DNA from: an uncultured Catenibacterium sp.
GTDB taxonomy: Bacteria > Bacillota_I > Bacilli_A > Erysipelotrichales > Coprobacillaceae
Direction of reading: 5' to 3'
Assembly: GCF_900764565.1 (NCBI RefSeq)
Contig: NZ_CAAFOM010000285.1
Coordinates: 1 to 6,547 of the forward strand
Length of the DNA stretch: 6,547 bases
Below the pieces are notes generated by a model that was given only the letters and a program-made list of their open reading frames with translations, ran no database searches and had not been told where the DNA came from. Each line of letters opens with the position of its first letter. Position 1 is the stretch's first letter. This document shows, piece by piece, positions 1 through 5,946 of the stretch. A program made the position numbers and the translations under genes.

Positions 1-23
1 CCAATTGATATTTTCATTTAATT

Positions 24-29
24 TGTCAA
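24..29 (-). promoter_or_regulatory. Possible -35 box of a gene beyond the window
   Basis: A perfect TTGACA lies 7 nt past the terminator stem on the minus strand. A -10 box 17 nt downstream would fall on bases 1-6, which read AATTGG and do not match consensus; an 18-nt spacer would run off the window edge. The assignment therefore rests on the -35 box and its position between transcription units. Confidence 0.3.
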
Positions 30-36
30 CAATCTG

Positions 37-64
37 AAAGGGAGATAGCGCACTATCTCCCTTT
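37..64 (-). terminator. Rho-independent terminator after the XRE regulator gene
   Basis: A perfect 12-bp inverted repeat, AAAGGGAGATAG and CTATCTCCCTTT, encloses a 4-nt loop and begins 6 nt after the regulator's TAG stop. On the minus strand the stem's own AAA/TTT ends supply only a short U tract (TTT, then CAGATTGTT). On the plus strand the tail is TTTT, so the element may also stop transcription arriving from the opposite side. The stem is strong; the short U tract is the main doubt. Confidence 0.8.
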
Positions 65-70
65 TAAAGA

Positions 71-397
71 CTATTTTTCTTCTAATCTTTTTCTCTTATA
101 TTCAATGATGAACATGACTTCCTTAAGATCTTCATCTGGTAACTCAGATAATAATCTTGCAATATTCGCAATATTATAGTAGTCGTATTTCTTACCACTC
201 ATGATTTCTTCAACACTACGTCCATATAAGCGTGAAAGAACTTTTAATTCTCCAACTGTTACATCTCTTTTACCATTTTCTATATCTGAAATTGCAGAAT
301 GAGGTACATTAAGATGCGCAGCTACCTCTTTTTGTGTGAGATTCTTAAAAGTTCTATATGTTTTTAGACGTTTAGCGAGATCCATATCTAATGCCAT
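71..397 (-). CDS. Small XRE-family helix-turn-helix regulator
   Basis: A 108-residue protein with an N-terminal Cro/CI-type HTH. The DNA-binding element lies at about residues 21-40, TQKEVAAHLNVPHSAISDIE, followed by the usual NGKRDVTVGELKVLSRLYGRSVEEIM support helices. The C-terminal 35 residues (IARLLSELPDEDLKEVMFII and a Lys/Arg/Glu-rich tail) are predicted helical, perhaps for dimer formation. No sensor or enzymatic domain is seen, so the ligand and target genes are unknown. An ATG at residue 1 is preferred over one at residue 5 because a strong GGGGAGGT box sits 7 nt upstream of the first. The gene has its own near-consensus promoter and is closed by a strong hairpin, so it is probably a single-gene unit, possibly autoregulated. 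No toxin, ImmA-type peptidase or phage gene is visible beside it within the window. Confidence 0.9.
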   Translation of the reverse strand: MALDMDLAKRLKTYRTFKNLTQKEVAAHLNVPHSAISDIENGKRDVTVGELKVLSRLYGRSVEEIMSGKKYDYYNIANIARLLSELPDEDLKEVMFIIEYKRKRLEEK

Positions 398-404
398 AAA
401 AATT

Positions 405-412
405 ACCTCCCC
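405..412 (-). promoter_or_regulatory. Ribosome binding site of the XRE regulator gene
   Basis: GGGGAGGT lies 7 nt before the ATG at 397. This near-perfect match to the anti-Shine-Dalgarno sequence decides in favour of the first ATG over the in-frame ATG four codons later, and suggests efficient translation. Confidence 0.85.
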
Positions 413-429
413 ATTTCTATCTGTGGTTT

Positions 430-458
430 ATTATAACACAAAAAAATAATGGTGGCAA
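430..458 (-). promoter_or_regulatory. Sigma-A-type promoter of the XRE regulator gene
   Basis: On the minus strand a -35 box TTGCCA (453-458, five of six consensus bases) is followed by a 17-nt spacer and a perfect -10 box TATAAT (430-435). A TG one base before the -10 gives an extended -10 (TGTTATAAT), and the spacer contains a run of seven T. Transcription should start near 422-424, giving a short leader of about 25 nt. It is the only strong promoter I see in the 99-nt gap between the U32 gene and the regulator. Confidence 0.85.
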
Positions 459-496
459 TTTAGGAATTATGAAAAATATAGTTTTTATCTAAAATG

Positions 497-2806
497 TTAT
501 TTGAAATATCCTACTACATAAGACTGTTTTAAATCACTTTTTTTCCCTTTAGAAGTACGTTTTTTGATGTCTTCTAAAACGGTTACAGTCTCTTTTTCTG
601 TTTCTGTAGTGATCATAATAAAATATGAAATATTCATAGATTGATGATTTTCAACATAGATTGGCTCATTATGAAGAATATGATTGCGACATGATGAGTC
701 TGTGAAGATATCAAAAGATATACCCTTTCTATCTACAATCTTATAGCTATGCTTTTTACACATACCACAATGCGGTACTTTCTTATGGAAATAAGACTGT
801 GAAATCACACAATGCTCACTGATCATATTCTCTGTTTTGCCATAAATAGGTAAAATAAGTTCAGCATTATAATCCTTCATCTGTCTGATCTGTTTTCTTG
901 TGCATTCGAATGATGCAATAACAGGTTCTTTAAATGCATAAGCATCATAATGGTTATAAATATTAAATCCCTGACCAATAATAAGAGGATGATCTTTTAA
1001 TAATCTATAACAGCCAAAGTCATTGACAATAAGGGCATTGAATTCTTTCAATAAAGGATTATGAATGACTTCATCTATATCTTTATCATGCATAATACGA
1101 GGCAGATAAAGATTAGGTACTTTACCATACTCATTAAAACAATCCAATGCTTCTTTTAAGTGTTCATCATAGTAATAATAAACATGATCATAATACTTGA
1201 GGGCAATCTCTAATTGTTTTACATTAGAAACTACCACATGATATGTTGATACAACCTGTGGAATCATTTTAAGAGGCTGAATTTCCTTTATAGGAGCCAT
1301 ATGTAGCTTCTTGAAGGCAAATAATTCATCTAACTTAGAAAGTGCATCACGACGCATATTATTGATAATAGTAATAGGAATAAATAATTCACCATCTAAA
1401 GAAACATCAACAGAGTTTGCAACATACACAGTATGTCCTAGCTTATTTAAATGATCAGTGATATTTTCTTCAGTCGCTGCACGTTTAGACGCTGCTTCAA
1501 TAATCTGTTCACTTACAACAGATACTTCTTCTCCATCACACTTTACAATAAGAGTACATGGCTTATTAAGAGATGCTTTAAAACACATATTAATCATGCG
1601 ATATTTCTTCTCTTCCTGATATGTCTTCTGCATGCGGTTAATCGTATCTACGCTGATTGTCTTATTGACAGTACCACCCTTTACTACATCATCAAACTCA
1701 ATCTGGACATTCATTCCTGCTTCTGCTTTATTGATCAGTTTATTCTGATAATAGATCTTATTGACAGGTCTTCCCTTATCTATTTCAGTGAAGACAATGG
1801 AATCACCTTGTGTTAAATCATTTTTTAAGGCAATAGAGACACGTTTACTACGATAGTCATATCCCTTTACATAACCTAGAAAAACACCTTGATTCCCTGA
1901 AAAAGTCTCATCTACAATCTTACTATCATGAAATGGATAACCAGATGTATAATGACGATTAAACATCTGTTTCATATCATTGAAGTTTTCTTTTGTATAA
2001 TTAGGTGTTCCCTCATAGTAATGTTTAATTGCTTTAGAATACACCTGAGTAACTGCAGCCACATATTCAGGACGCTTCATACGCCCTTCTATTTTTAAAG
2101 AAGCCACACCTGCTTCAATATATTCATTAATATGATCTGATGTACATAAATCCATAGTAGACATCAAATAGCTTGTATCAATAATCTGTCCATCTTCTTC
2201 TAAACTATAAGGTAAACGACATGGCTGGGCACAGGCTCCTCTATTACCACTTCTTCTACCAATCATACTAGACATCAAGCATTGTCCAGAATAGCCTACA
2301 CATAAGGCTCCATGCGCAAATACTTCAATCTCTAGATTTGTATGAGAACAGATATATTTGATTTCATCAATGGTATTTTCTCTTGCGAGAACGACTCTCT
2401 TAACACCTAATTCTTCAAAATAACGTAATGCTTCTAATGACATCACACTCATCTGAGTAGAAGTATGAAGTTCCATATCAGGATATCTTTCATGTACAAG
2501 CTTTAATAAGCCGATATCCTGAATAAGTAATGCATCAATCTGTAAGTCATATAAGTGATCAATTAATGATAAAACATCTTTCATTTCATCATCTTGATAT
2601 AATGTATTAACAGTCACAAATATTCTAACATTTCTTAAATGTGCATATTGTACAGCCTGGTCAAGTTCTTCTAAGTTGAAATTCTTAGCGAAGGCACGTG
2701 CTGAAAAGGCAGTTGTTCCAAGATAAATCGCATTAGCGCCATTCGCAATAGCGCCCTGCAGAGACTCAAAATCACCTGCAGGGGCTAATAATTCAATTCT
2801 ATTCAT
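497..2806 (-). CDS. Large U32-family protein, RlhA-like (annotated as peptidase; probable Fe-S RNA hydroxylase)
   Basis: This 769-residue protein carries the U32 TIM-barrel domain at about 4-290: ELLAPAG (5-11), then HGALCVGYSGQC (165-176) and RGACAQPCR (189-197). Cysteines C169, C176, C192, C196 and C221 are candidates for the [4Fe-4S] cluster shown in studied U32 proteins. Residues about 390-495 resemble the DUF3656 domain (LDGELFIPITIINNMRRDAL). About 270 further residues extend beyond that, longer than E. coli RlhA (roughly 650). They include C666, C680, C683 and C706, within a stretch (HCGMCKKH, later DSSCRNHI) that I recall from other long Firmicutes U32 proteins. Although named collagenase-like peptidases, RlhA and TrhP are needed for 23S rRNA C2501 and tRNA U34 hydroxylation; such a role here is inferred, and the RNA target is uncertain. 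It abuts mtnN with no visible Shine-Dalgarno box and is the last gene of the operon. Confidence 0.9.
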   Translation of the reverse strand: MNRIELLAPAGDFESLQGAIANGANAIYLGTTAFSARAFAKNFNLEELDQAVQYAHLRNVRIFVTVNTLYQDDEMKDVLSLIDHLYDLQIDALLIQDIGLLKLVHERYPDMELHTSTQMSVMSLEALRYFEELGVKRVVLARENTIDEIKYICSHTNLEIEVFAHGALCVGYSGQCLMSSMIGRRSGNRGACAQPCRLPYSLEEDGQIIDTSYLMSTMDLCTSDHINEYIEAGVASLKIEGRMKRPEYVAAVTQVYSKAIKHYYEGTPNYTKENFNDMKQMFNRHYTSGYPFHDSKIVDETFSGNQGVFLGYVKGYDYRSKRVSIALKNDLTQGDSIVFTEIDKGRPVNKIYYQNKLINKAEAGMNVQIEFDDVVKGGTVNKTISVDTINRMQKTYQEEKKYRMINMCFKASLNKPCTLIVKCDGEEVSVVSEQIIEAASKRAATEENITDHLNKLGHTVYVANSVDVSLDGELFIPITIINNMRRDALSKLDELFAFKKLHMAPIKEIQPLKMIPQVVSTYHVVVSNVKQLEIALKYYDHVYYYYDEHLKEALDCFNEYGKVPNLYLPRIMHDKDIDEVIHNPLLKEFNALIVNDFGCYRLLKDHPLIIGQGFNIYNHYDAYAFKEPVIASFECTRKQIRQMKDYNAELILPIYGKTENMISEHCVISQSYFHKKVPHCGMCKKHSYKIVDRKGISFDIFTDSSCRNHILHNEPIYVENHQSMNISYFIMITTETEKETVTVLEDIKKRTSKGKKSDLKQSYVVGYFK

Positions 2807-3499
2807 TTATACGAGCTTCTGAGCTAGATCATAGCACATACGTGCTGATGACTTTGCAGCTTCCTTAAGATACTGATCAAACTGGATAGAACTGCTGCCT
2901 TTATCAAAAATATCACTTAATCCACGTGCAATAATAAAAGGTTTATTAAAGACTGTACATACCTGTGCTACTGTTGCAGCCTCCATTTCAGCACATAATG
3001 CATCTTGGAAATGTTCTTTGATTGCATCTACCTGGTCTTTTCTTGCAACAAACTGGTCACCAGATACAATAAGACCACTGTATACAGTGAGGCCATTATG
3101 TTCAAAGATTTCCTTTGCATATGATACAAGAGTAGAATCTGCTTCATAGTAAAGAGGCATATCAGGAATCTGACCATAAGGACGTCCAAAAGCAGTGACA
3201 TCTACATCATGATGAGCAACCTTTTCACTAATGATGACGTCTCCAACATTTTCTTTTAAATCAAGTCCACCGGCAGAACCAACATTGATTACATGATCAA
3301 TATCAAAGTTCTTTAATAAAAGAGTGGCTGAAATAGCTGCATTGACTTTACCAATACCACCCTGTACGACAACAACTTCTTTTTTTCCTAAGAAGCCTTC
3401 ATAAAAATGATAATTACATTCCTGGTATTCTTTTTCTACTTTCATCAATGCAAGAATTTCATTCACTTCTTCTTCCATTGCACCAATAATACCTAACAT
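2807..3499 (-). CDS. mtnN: 5'-methylthioadenosine/S-adenosylhomocysteine nucleosidase
   Basis: The 230-residue protein is colinear with the Escherichia coli enzyme (232 residues). It begins GIIGAMEEEV, with E11 corresponding to the E. coli catalytic Glu12. NVGSAGGL (72-79) follows, then the substrate-binding pair M172-E173 in CAEMEAA, and the proton-donor region ARGLSD with D196 (E. coli Asp197). It cleaves adenine from methylthioadenosine and S-adenosylhomocysteine in the cytosol, which relieves product inhibition of methyltransferases and feeds methionine/SAM recycling. All key residues are present. The start is one nucleotide after the yqeM stop, with a GAGGG box 6 nt upstream. Its TAA is followed directly by the ATG of the U32 gene. 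Placement behind a methyltransferase gene fits its role, though mtnN is not a constant member of this cluster. Confidence 0.96.
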   Translation of the reverse strand: MLGIIGAMEEEVNEILALMKVEKEYQECNYHFYEGFLGKKEVVVVQGGIGKVNAAISATLLLKNFDIDHVINVGSAGGLDLKENVGDVIISEKVAHHDVDVTAFGRPYGQIPDMPLYYEADSTLVSYAKEIFEHNGLTVYSGLIVSGDQFVARKDQVDAIKEHFQDALCAEMEAATVAQVCTVFNKPFIIARGLSDIFDKGSSSIQFDQYLKEAAKSSARMCYDLAQKLV

Positions 3500-3500
3500 G

Positions 3501-4214
3501 TTAATCCCTCACTTTCTTTACTACAAATATAATACGTTCACACTCTTCCTGGTATTCACCAAAATCACTATAATAAGCAATAGACTTAAAGCCTGCTTTC
3601 TTAAGCATCTTGACATATTCTTCAACAGGAAGTGTTTTTTGATGGTGTGTTTCATCAACGTGATGACCGTCTTCATCAATAATAATATGATGTGTAATAC
3701 CACCCTTGTGGTCACTTTCTACATCCCATGAGAAGAAGAAATCTTCATCCTCATTCTTTTCATGATAATCATCTAAAATCACATTGCATTTATAGAGGCT
3801 GTTGACATCAAAGATGAATGTCCCATTGTATTTCAAGCCTTCATAAACATTATTGAAGACATCCTGTACCTTTTTCTTACTTAAAACATAATTGATTGCA
3901 TCTGTTAAACAAAGAATAGTATCAACAGGCTGGGATAGTGCAAAATCACACATATCAATTGTTTCAGTCAAAAGTTCAACACCTTCATCCTTTGCTTTTA
4001 AGGCTGTGATGTTGACCATATCTTCAGATAAATCGGTTGCTAGAACCTGATGCCCTTCTTTTGCAAGTTCAATAGCAGTAAGTCCTGTGCCACATCCTAG
4101 TTCTAATACAGTTTTAAGGTTGGCATGTTCATGAATGAATTTCAAATAATCTGAATAGAAGTCTGGGTCCATTAAAGAATCATAATAATAAGAAAACTCT
4201 TTATAGGCAGCCAT
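3501..4214 (-). CDS. yqeM: YqeM-like class I SAM-dependent methyltransferase
   Basis: This 237-residue protein has a Rossmann-type methyltransferase core. Motif I is VLELGCGTG (36-44), the acidic residue that binds the SAM ribose is D61 in ATDLSEDMV, an acidic DMCDF (88-92) should contact the adenine, and DTILCLTDAINY (98-109) is the motif II region. The N-terminus YKEFSYYYDSLM matches the Y-x-x-F-A-x-x-Y-D pattern of YqeM proteins, and LKKAGF near residue 205 is the usual methyltransferase ending. The substrate is unknown to me. A histidine-rich stretch at 175-191 contains three HH pairs; family members usually keep only part of these. The start overlaps the rsfS stop (TAATG), with an AAGGAG box 11 nt upstream. 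One nucleotide separates its stop from mtnN, whose product removes the S-adenosylhomocysteine that this enzyme would release. Confidence 0.88.
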   Translation of the reverse strand: MAAYKEFSYYYDSLMDPDFYSDYLKFIHEHANLKTVLELGCGTGLTAIELAKEGHQVLATDLSEDMVNITALKAKDEGVELLTETIDMCDFALSQPVDTILCLTDAINYVLSKKKVQDVFNNVYEGLKYNGTFIFDVNSLYKCNVILDDYHEKNEDEDFFFSWDVESDHKGGITHHIIIDEDGHHVDETHHQKTLPVEEYVKMLKKAGFKSIAYYSDFGEYQEECERIIFVVKKVRD

Positions 4215-4558
4215 TATGCAAGATACTCCTTGATATCAATAGTAGGCATATCACTCCATAATTTTTCTAAGTTATATTCTTTACGTGCTTCTTCAGAGAA
4301 GATATGACAGATCACATCTCCTGCATCGATAAGGATCCATTCTGCATTGCCACGACCTTCTATGCTTTTAATTTCAAAACCATTCATTTCACACTGGTCA
4401 ACCACATTATCCTGAATCGCATTTAATAAACGTTTATTAGATGCAGTACATAAAATAAATGTGTCATATAAAGGAGATGCGTTCTCCATATTGATTGCTA
4501 CAATATCCTGGGCTAATTTATCGTCCATTGCTTTTACAATACATTCTACTTTAGTCAT
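4214..4558 (-). CDS. rsfS: Ribosomal silencing factor RsfS (YbeB/Iojap family)
   Basis: At 114 residues this is the normal size for RsfS. The family block EWILIDAGDVICHIFSEE runs from residue 73 and continues to a REYxLExLW-type ending (RKEYNLEKLW, 92-101); upstream, SPLYDTFILCTASNKRLLNAI matches the usual D-x-F-V-I-x-T-x-x-S region. Family knowledge: RsfS binds ribosomal protein uL14 on the 50S subunit and blocks joining with the 30S subunit when nutrients run low. The ATG is supported by a good AAAAGGAG box at 4565-4572, 6 nt upstream. The start lies 8 nt inside the nadD-yqeK gene, and the stop shares one base with the yqeM start. The order nadD/yqeK-rsfS-yqeM is conserved across Firmicutes, which adds support. 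Confidence 0.96.
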   Translation of the reverse strand: MTKVECIVKAMDDKLAQDIVAINMENASPLYDTFILCTASNKRLLNAIQDNVVDQCEMNGFEIKSIEGRGNAEWILIDAGDVICHIFSEEARKEYNLEKLWSDMPTIDIKEYLA

Positions 4559-5651
4559 TATTAACTCCTTTTACATATTTATCATAGACTTCAAAGAAAC
4601 ATGGGTCGATTGGACGATGCTTCTTTGTTGAAAATTCATAAAAATCAGTCAGACAGTTTCTAAATCCTGCTTCAATGTCATGCTTACATAAAGTAATCTG
4701 TTCTGATGAATCATATCCTCTTAAAGGATCTAGCTTATCAGCACAATATAAGCACATACCAAGAAGACTCATAGATGTAGAGGCTGTTGTATGATCTTCG
4801 ATTGCTTTTAAAATTTCTTCATCACTTATTAGAAACTCATTCTCACATACATAACGTGAGAGCCATTGGTGCCAGATAGGTTCAGGCTGATCTAAATGAG
4901 AAGCATAATACTTCTTCATCAGCTTTTTAGCCTGATCATGAGGCATTTCTTTTGCAACATCATGCATCATACCGGCAATATATCCTTTGAGAGGATCAAT
5001 ACCGTTGCTTTCACAGAAATCTCTCGTTAAAGAAGCTACACTGAGCGTATGCTTATAGCGTTTTTCTTTCATTCTATTTTTAATCATAGTATCAAGATAA
5101 AGGCCATTTTGAGAAATATATTTAAGTACATCTTTATCGAGCATATCTAATGCCCCTTCTTTAATTTCTGTACTAGACGCTGTTATTTCTACGTTATCCA
5201 TCTTAATAAAGTGATATGTCTCTAAATTAGGATGAGTTGTAGGATAACCACCTCTATTAAACGCAACAAGCTGGACTAATTCTGAAATTTCTTTCGCATT
5301 TTTCCATTTTTCAAAAGCCATTGCCTGATCCATACCCATTAAATAATATAAATTATCATTAGGATACATTTCTTTTAATGCATGAATTGTATCAATTGTA
5401 TAATTCTTCTCATTACTCAAAGAATCAAGTTCAATAGTACATACTTTCATCTTTGAATCCTGGTGAATCGCAATCTCTATCATTTCCTTACGACTTGCGC
5501 CAGGGGCATTTTGATTATCCTTCCAAGGGTTATTTTTAGTAGGAATGAAGTAAAATGAATCAAGAGAAAGCGAAGTGATCGCTTCGCTTGCAATCTCTAT
5601 ATGCCCTTTATGGATAGGATCAAAACTACCACCAAGTAAACCAATCTTCAT
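4551..5651 (-). CDS. nadD: Bifunctional nicotinate-nucleotide adenylyltransferase / YqeK-type HD hydrolase (NadD-YqeK fusion)
   Basis: One 366-residue frame joins two enzymes that are separate genes in Bacillus. Residues 1 to about 188 are NadD, which converts nicotinate mononucleotide and ATP to deamido-NAD: GGSFDPIHKGH at 7-17 holds the nucleotidyltransferase HxGH, GMDQAMAFEKW follows at 106-116, and SSTEI at 159-163 is the SSTxI phosphate-binding motif. Residues from about 190 are a YqeK-like HD domain with the expected metal ligands in order: H201, H230-D231, H261, H287 (in EDHTTA) and D305 (in CADKLDPLRGYD). Characterised YqeK proteins are di-iron hydrolases that cut diadenosine tetraphosphate symmetrically to ADP; that activity here is inferred. 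Both halves look catalytically intact, and no stop or frameshift lies at the junction. The gene overlaps yhbY by 1 nt and rsfS by 8 nt. Such fusions are known in Mollicutes and relatives. Confidence 0.95.
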   Translation of the reverse strand: MKIGLLGGSFDPIHKGHIEIASEAITSLSLDSFYFIPTKNNPWKDNQNAPGASRKEMIEIAIHQDSKMKVCTIELDSLSNEKNYTIDTIHALKEMYPNDNLYYLMGMDQAMAFEKWKNAKEISELVQLVAFNRGGYPTTHPNLETYHFIKMDNVEITASSTEIKEGALDMLDKDVLKYISQNGLYLDTMIKNRMKEKRYKHTLSVASLTRDFCESNGIDPLKGYIAGMMHDVAKEMPHDQAKKLMKKYYASHLDQPEPIWHQWLSRYVCENEFLISDEEILKAIEDHTTASTSMSLLGMCLYCADKLDPLRGYDSSEQITLCKHDIEAGFRNCLTDFYEFSTKKHRPIDPCFFEVYDKYVKGVNND

Positions 5652-5935
5652 TAGATTTTATAAATTCCTTTTTCACTTGATTTAAAGAAGATGATTGTAT
5701 GTCCAATAATATGGACAACATCTGCTTTAGTGCCCATTGAGATTTCTAAAGCCACTTCATTCACTGTTTCAGGGCATGTATCTAATAACTTAACTTTAAT
5801 AAGTTCTTTTGCTTTTAAGGCATCATTGATGCTGTTGATCTGTTTTTCACCTACACCATCTTTACCAACCTGGAAGATTGGCTTTAAGCTATGTGCTTCG
5901 CTTCTTAAAAATTTCTTCTGTTTACTATTTAACAT
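5651..5935 (-). CDS. yhbY: YhbY/YqeI-family CRM-domain RNA-binding protein
   Basis: This 94-residue protein is a single CRM (YhbY) fold, the usual length for the family. Seen in the sequence: the N-terminal LNSKQKKFLRSEAHSLKP pattern, the GKDG loop at 24-27 (family signature GxxG), and ELIKVKLL at 44-51, with the hydrophobic strand ADVVHIIGHTIIFF near the end. Family knowledge: YhbY associates with pre-50S particles and is thought to act in large-subunit assembly. The start is set by a GAGGA box 7 nt upstream of the ATG; another ATG 4 nt further upstream is in a different frame and stops after three codons. It begins 11 nt after yqeH and its TAA shares one base with the next gene's ATG (TAATG), so translation is probably coupled. 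In Bacillus subtilis an aroE gene sits between yqeH and this gene; it is absent here. Confidence 0.94.
   Translation of the reverse strand: MLNSKQKKFLRSEAHSLKPIFQVGKDGVGEKQINSINDALKAKELIKVKLLDTCPETVNEVALEISMGTKADVVHIIGHTIIFFKSSEKGIYKI
5666..5673 (-). promoter_or_regulatory. Distant Shine-Dalgarno-like box for nadD-yqeK
   Basis: The sequence AAAAAGGA lies inside the end of yhbY, 14 nt before the nadD ATG, which is longer than the usual 5-9 nt. Because the yhbY stop and nadD start share a base (TAATG), the fusion protein is probably made by termination-reinitiation, with this box as a weak aid. The ATG is still the best start because the GGSFDPIH motif follows at the normal distance from the N-terminus. 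Confidence 0.45.
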
Positions 5936-5946
5936 TCATTTATCCT

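Noticed and set aside
472..486. AAAAA / TTTTT hairpin with a 5-nt loop just after the U32 stop
   Set aside because: A 5-bp A-U-only stem is too weak to act as a terminator, so I do not call an end of the operon there.
1451..1816. Plus-strand open frame of 121 codons
   Set aside because: It lies wholly inside the U32 gene, is rich in Cys, Phe and Ile as expected from the complement of an AT-rich gene, and has no family features.
2478..2522. 10-bp inverted repeat TCAGGATATC / GATATCCTGA with a 25-nt spacer in the U32 gene
   Set aside because: Both arms encode conserved-looking residues (IQDI and RYPD), and roughly one repeat of this kind is expected by chance in a sequence of this length and composition.
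3076..3089. 14-bp perfect palindrome CACTGTATACAGTG in mtnN
   Set aside because: It resembles an operator and superficially a LexA box, but the CTGT-ACAG spacing is wrong and it lies deep in coding sequence. One such palindrome is expected by chance.
3521..3715. Minus-strand 64-codon frame inside yqeM
   Set aside because: It is an out-of-frame reading of the methyltransferase gene, which has clear SAM-binding motifs in its own frame.
3498..3731. Plus-strand open frame of 77 codons across the mtnN-yqeM junction
   Set aside because: It is antisense to two well-supported genes, has a low-complexity hydrophobic composition, and shows no recognisable domain.
5568..5589. 8-bp inverted repeat AAGCGAAG / CTTCGCTT with a 6-nt loop in the early nadD coding region
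   Set aside because: The bases are accounted for by codons around residues 21-28, there is no U tract, and a repeat of this size is expected by chance in a window this long. An effect on nadD translation is possible but unsupported.
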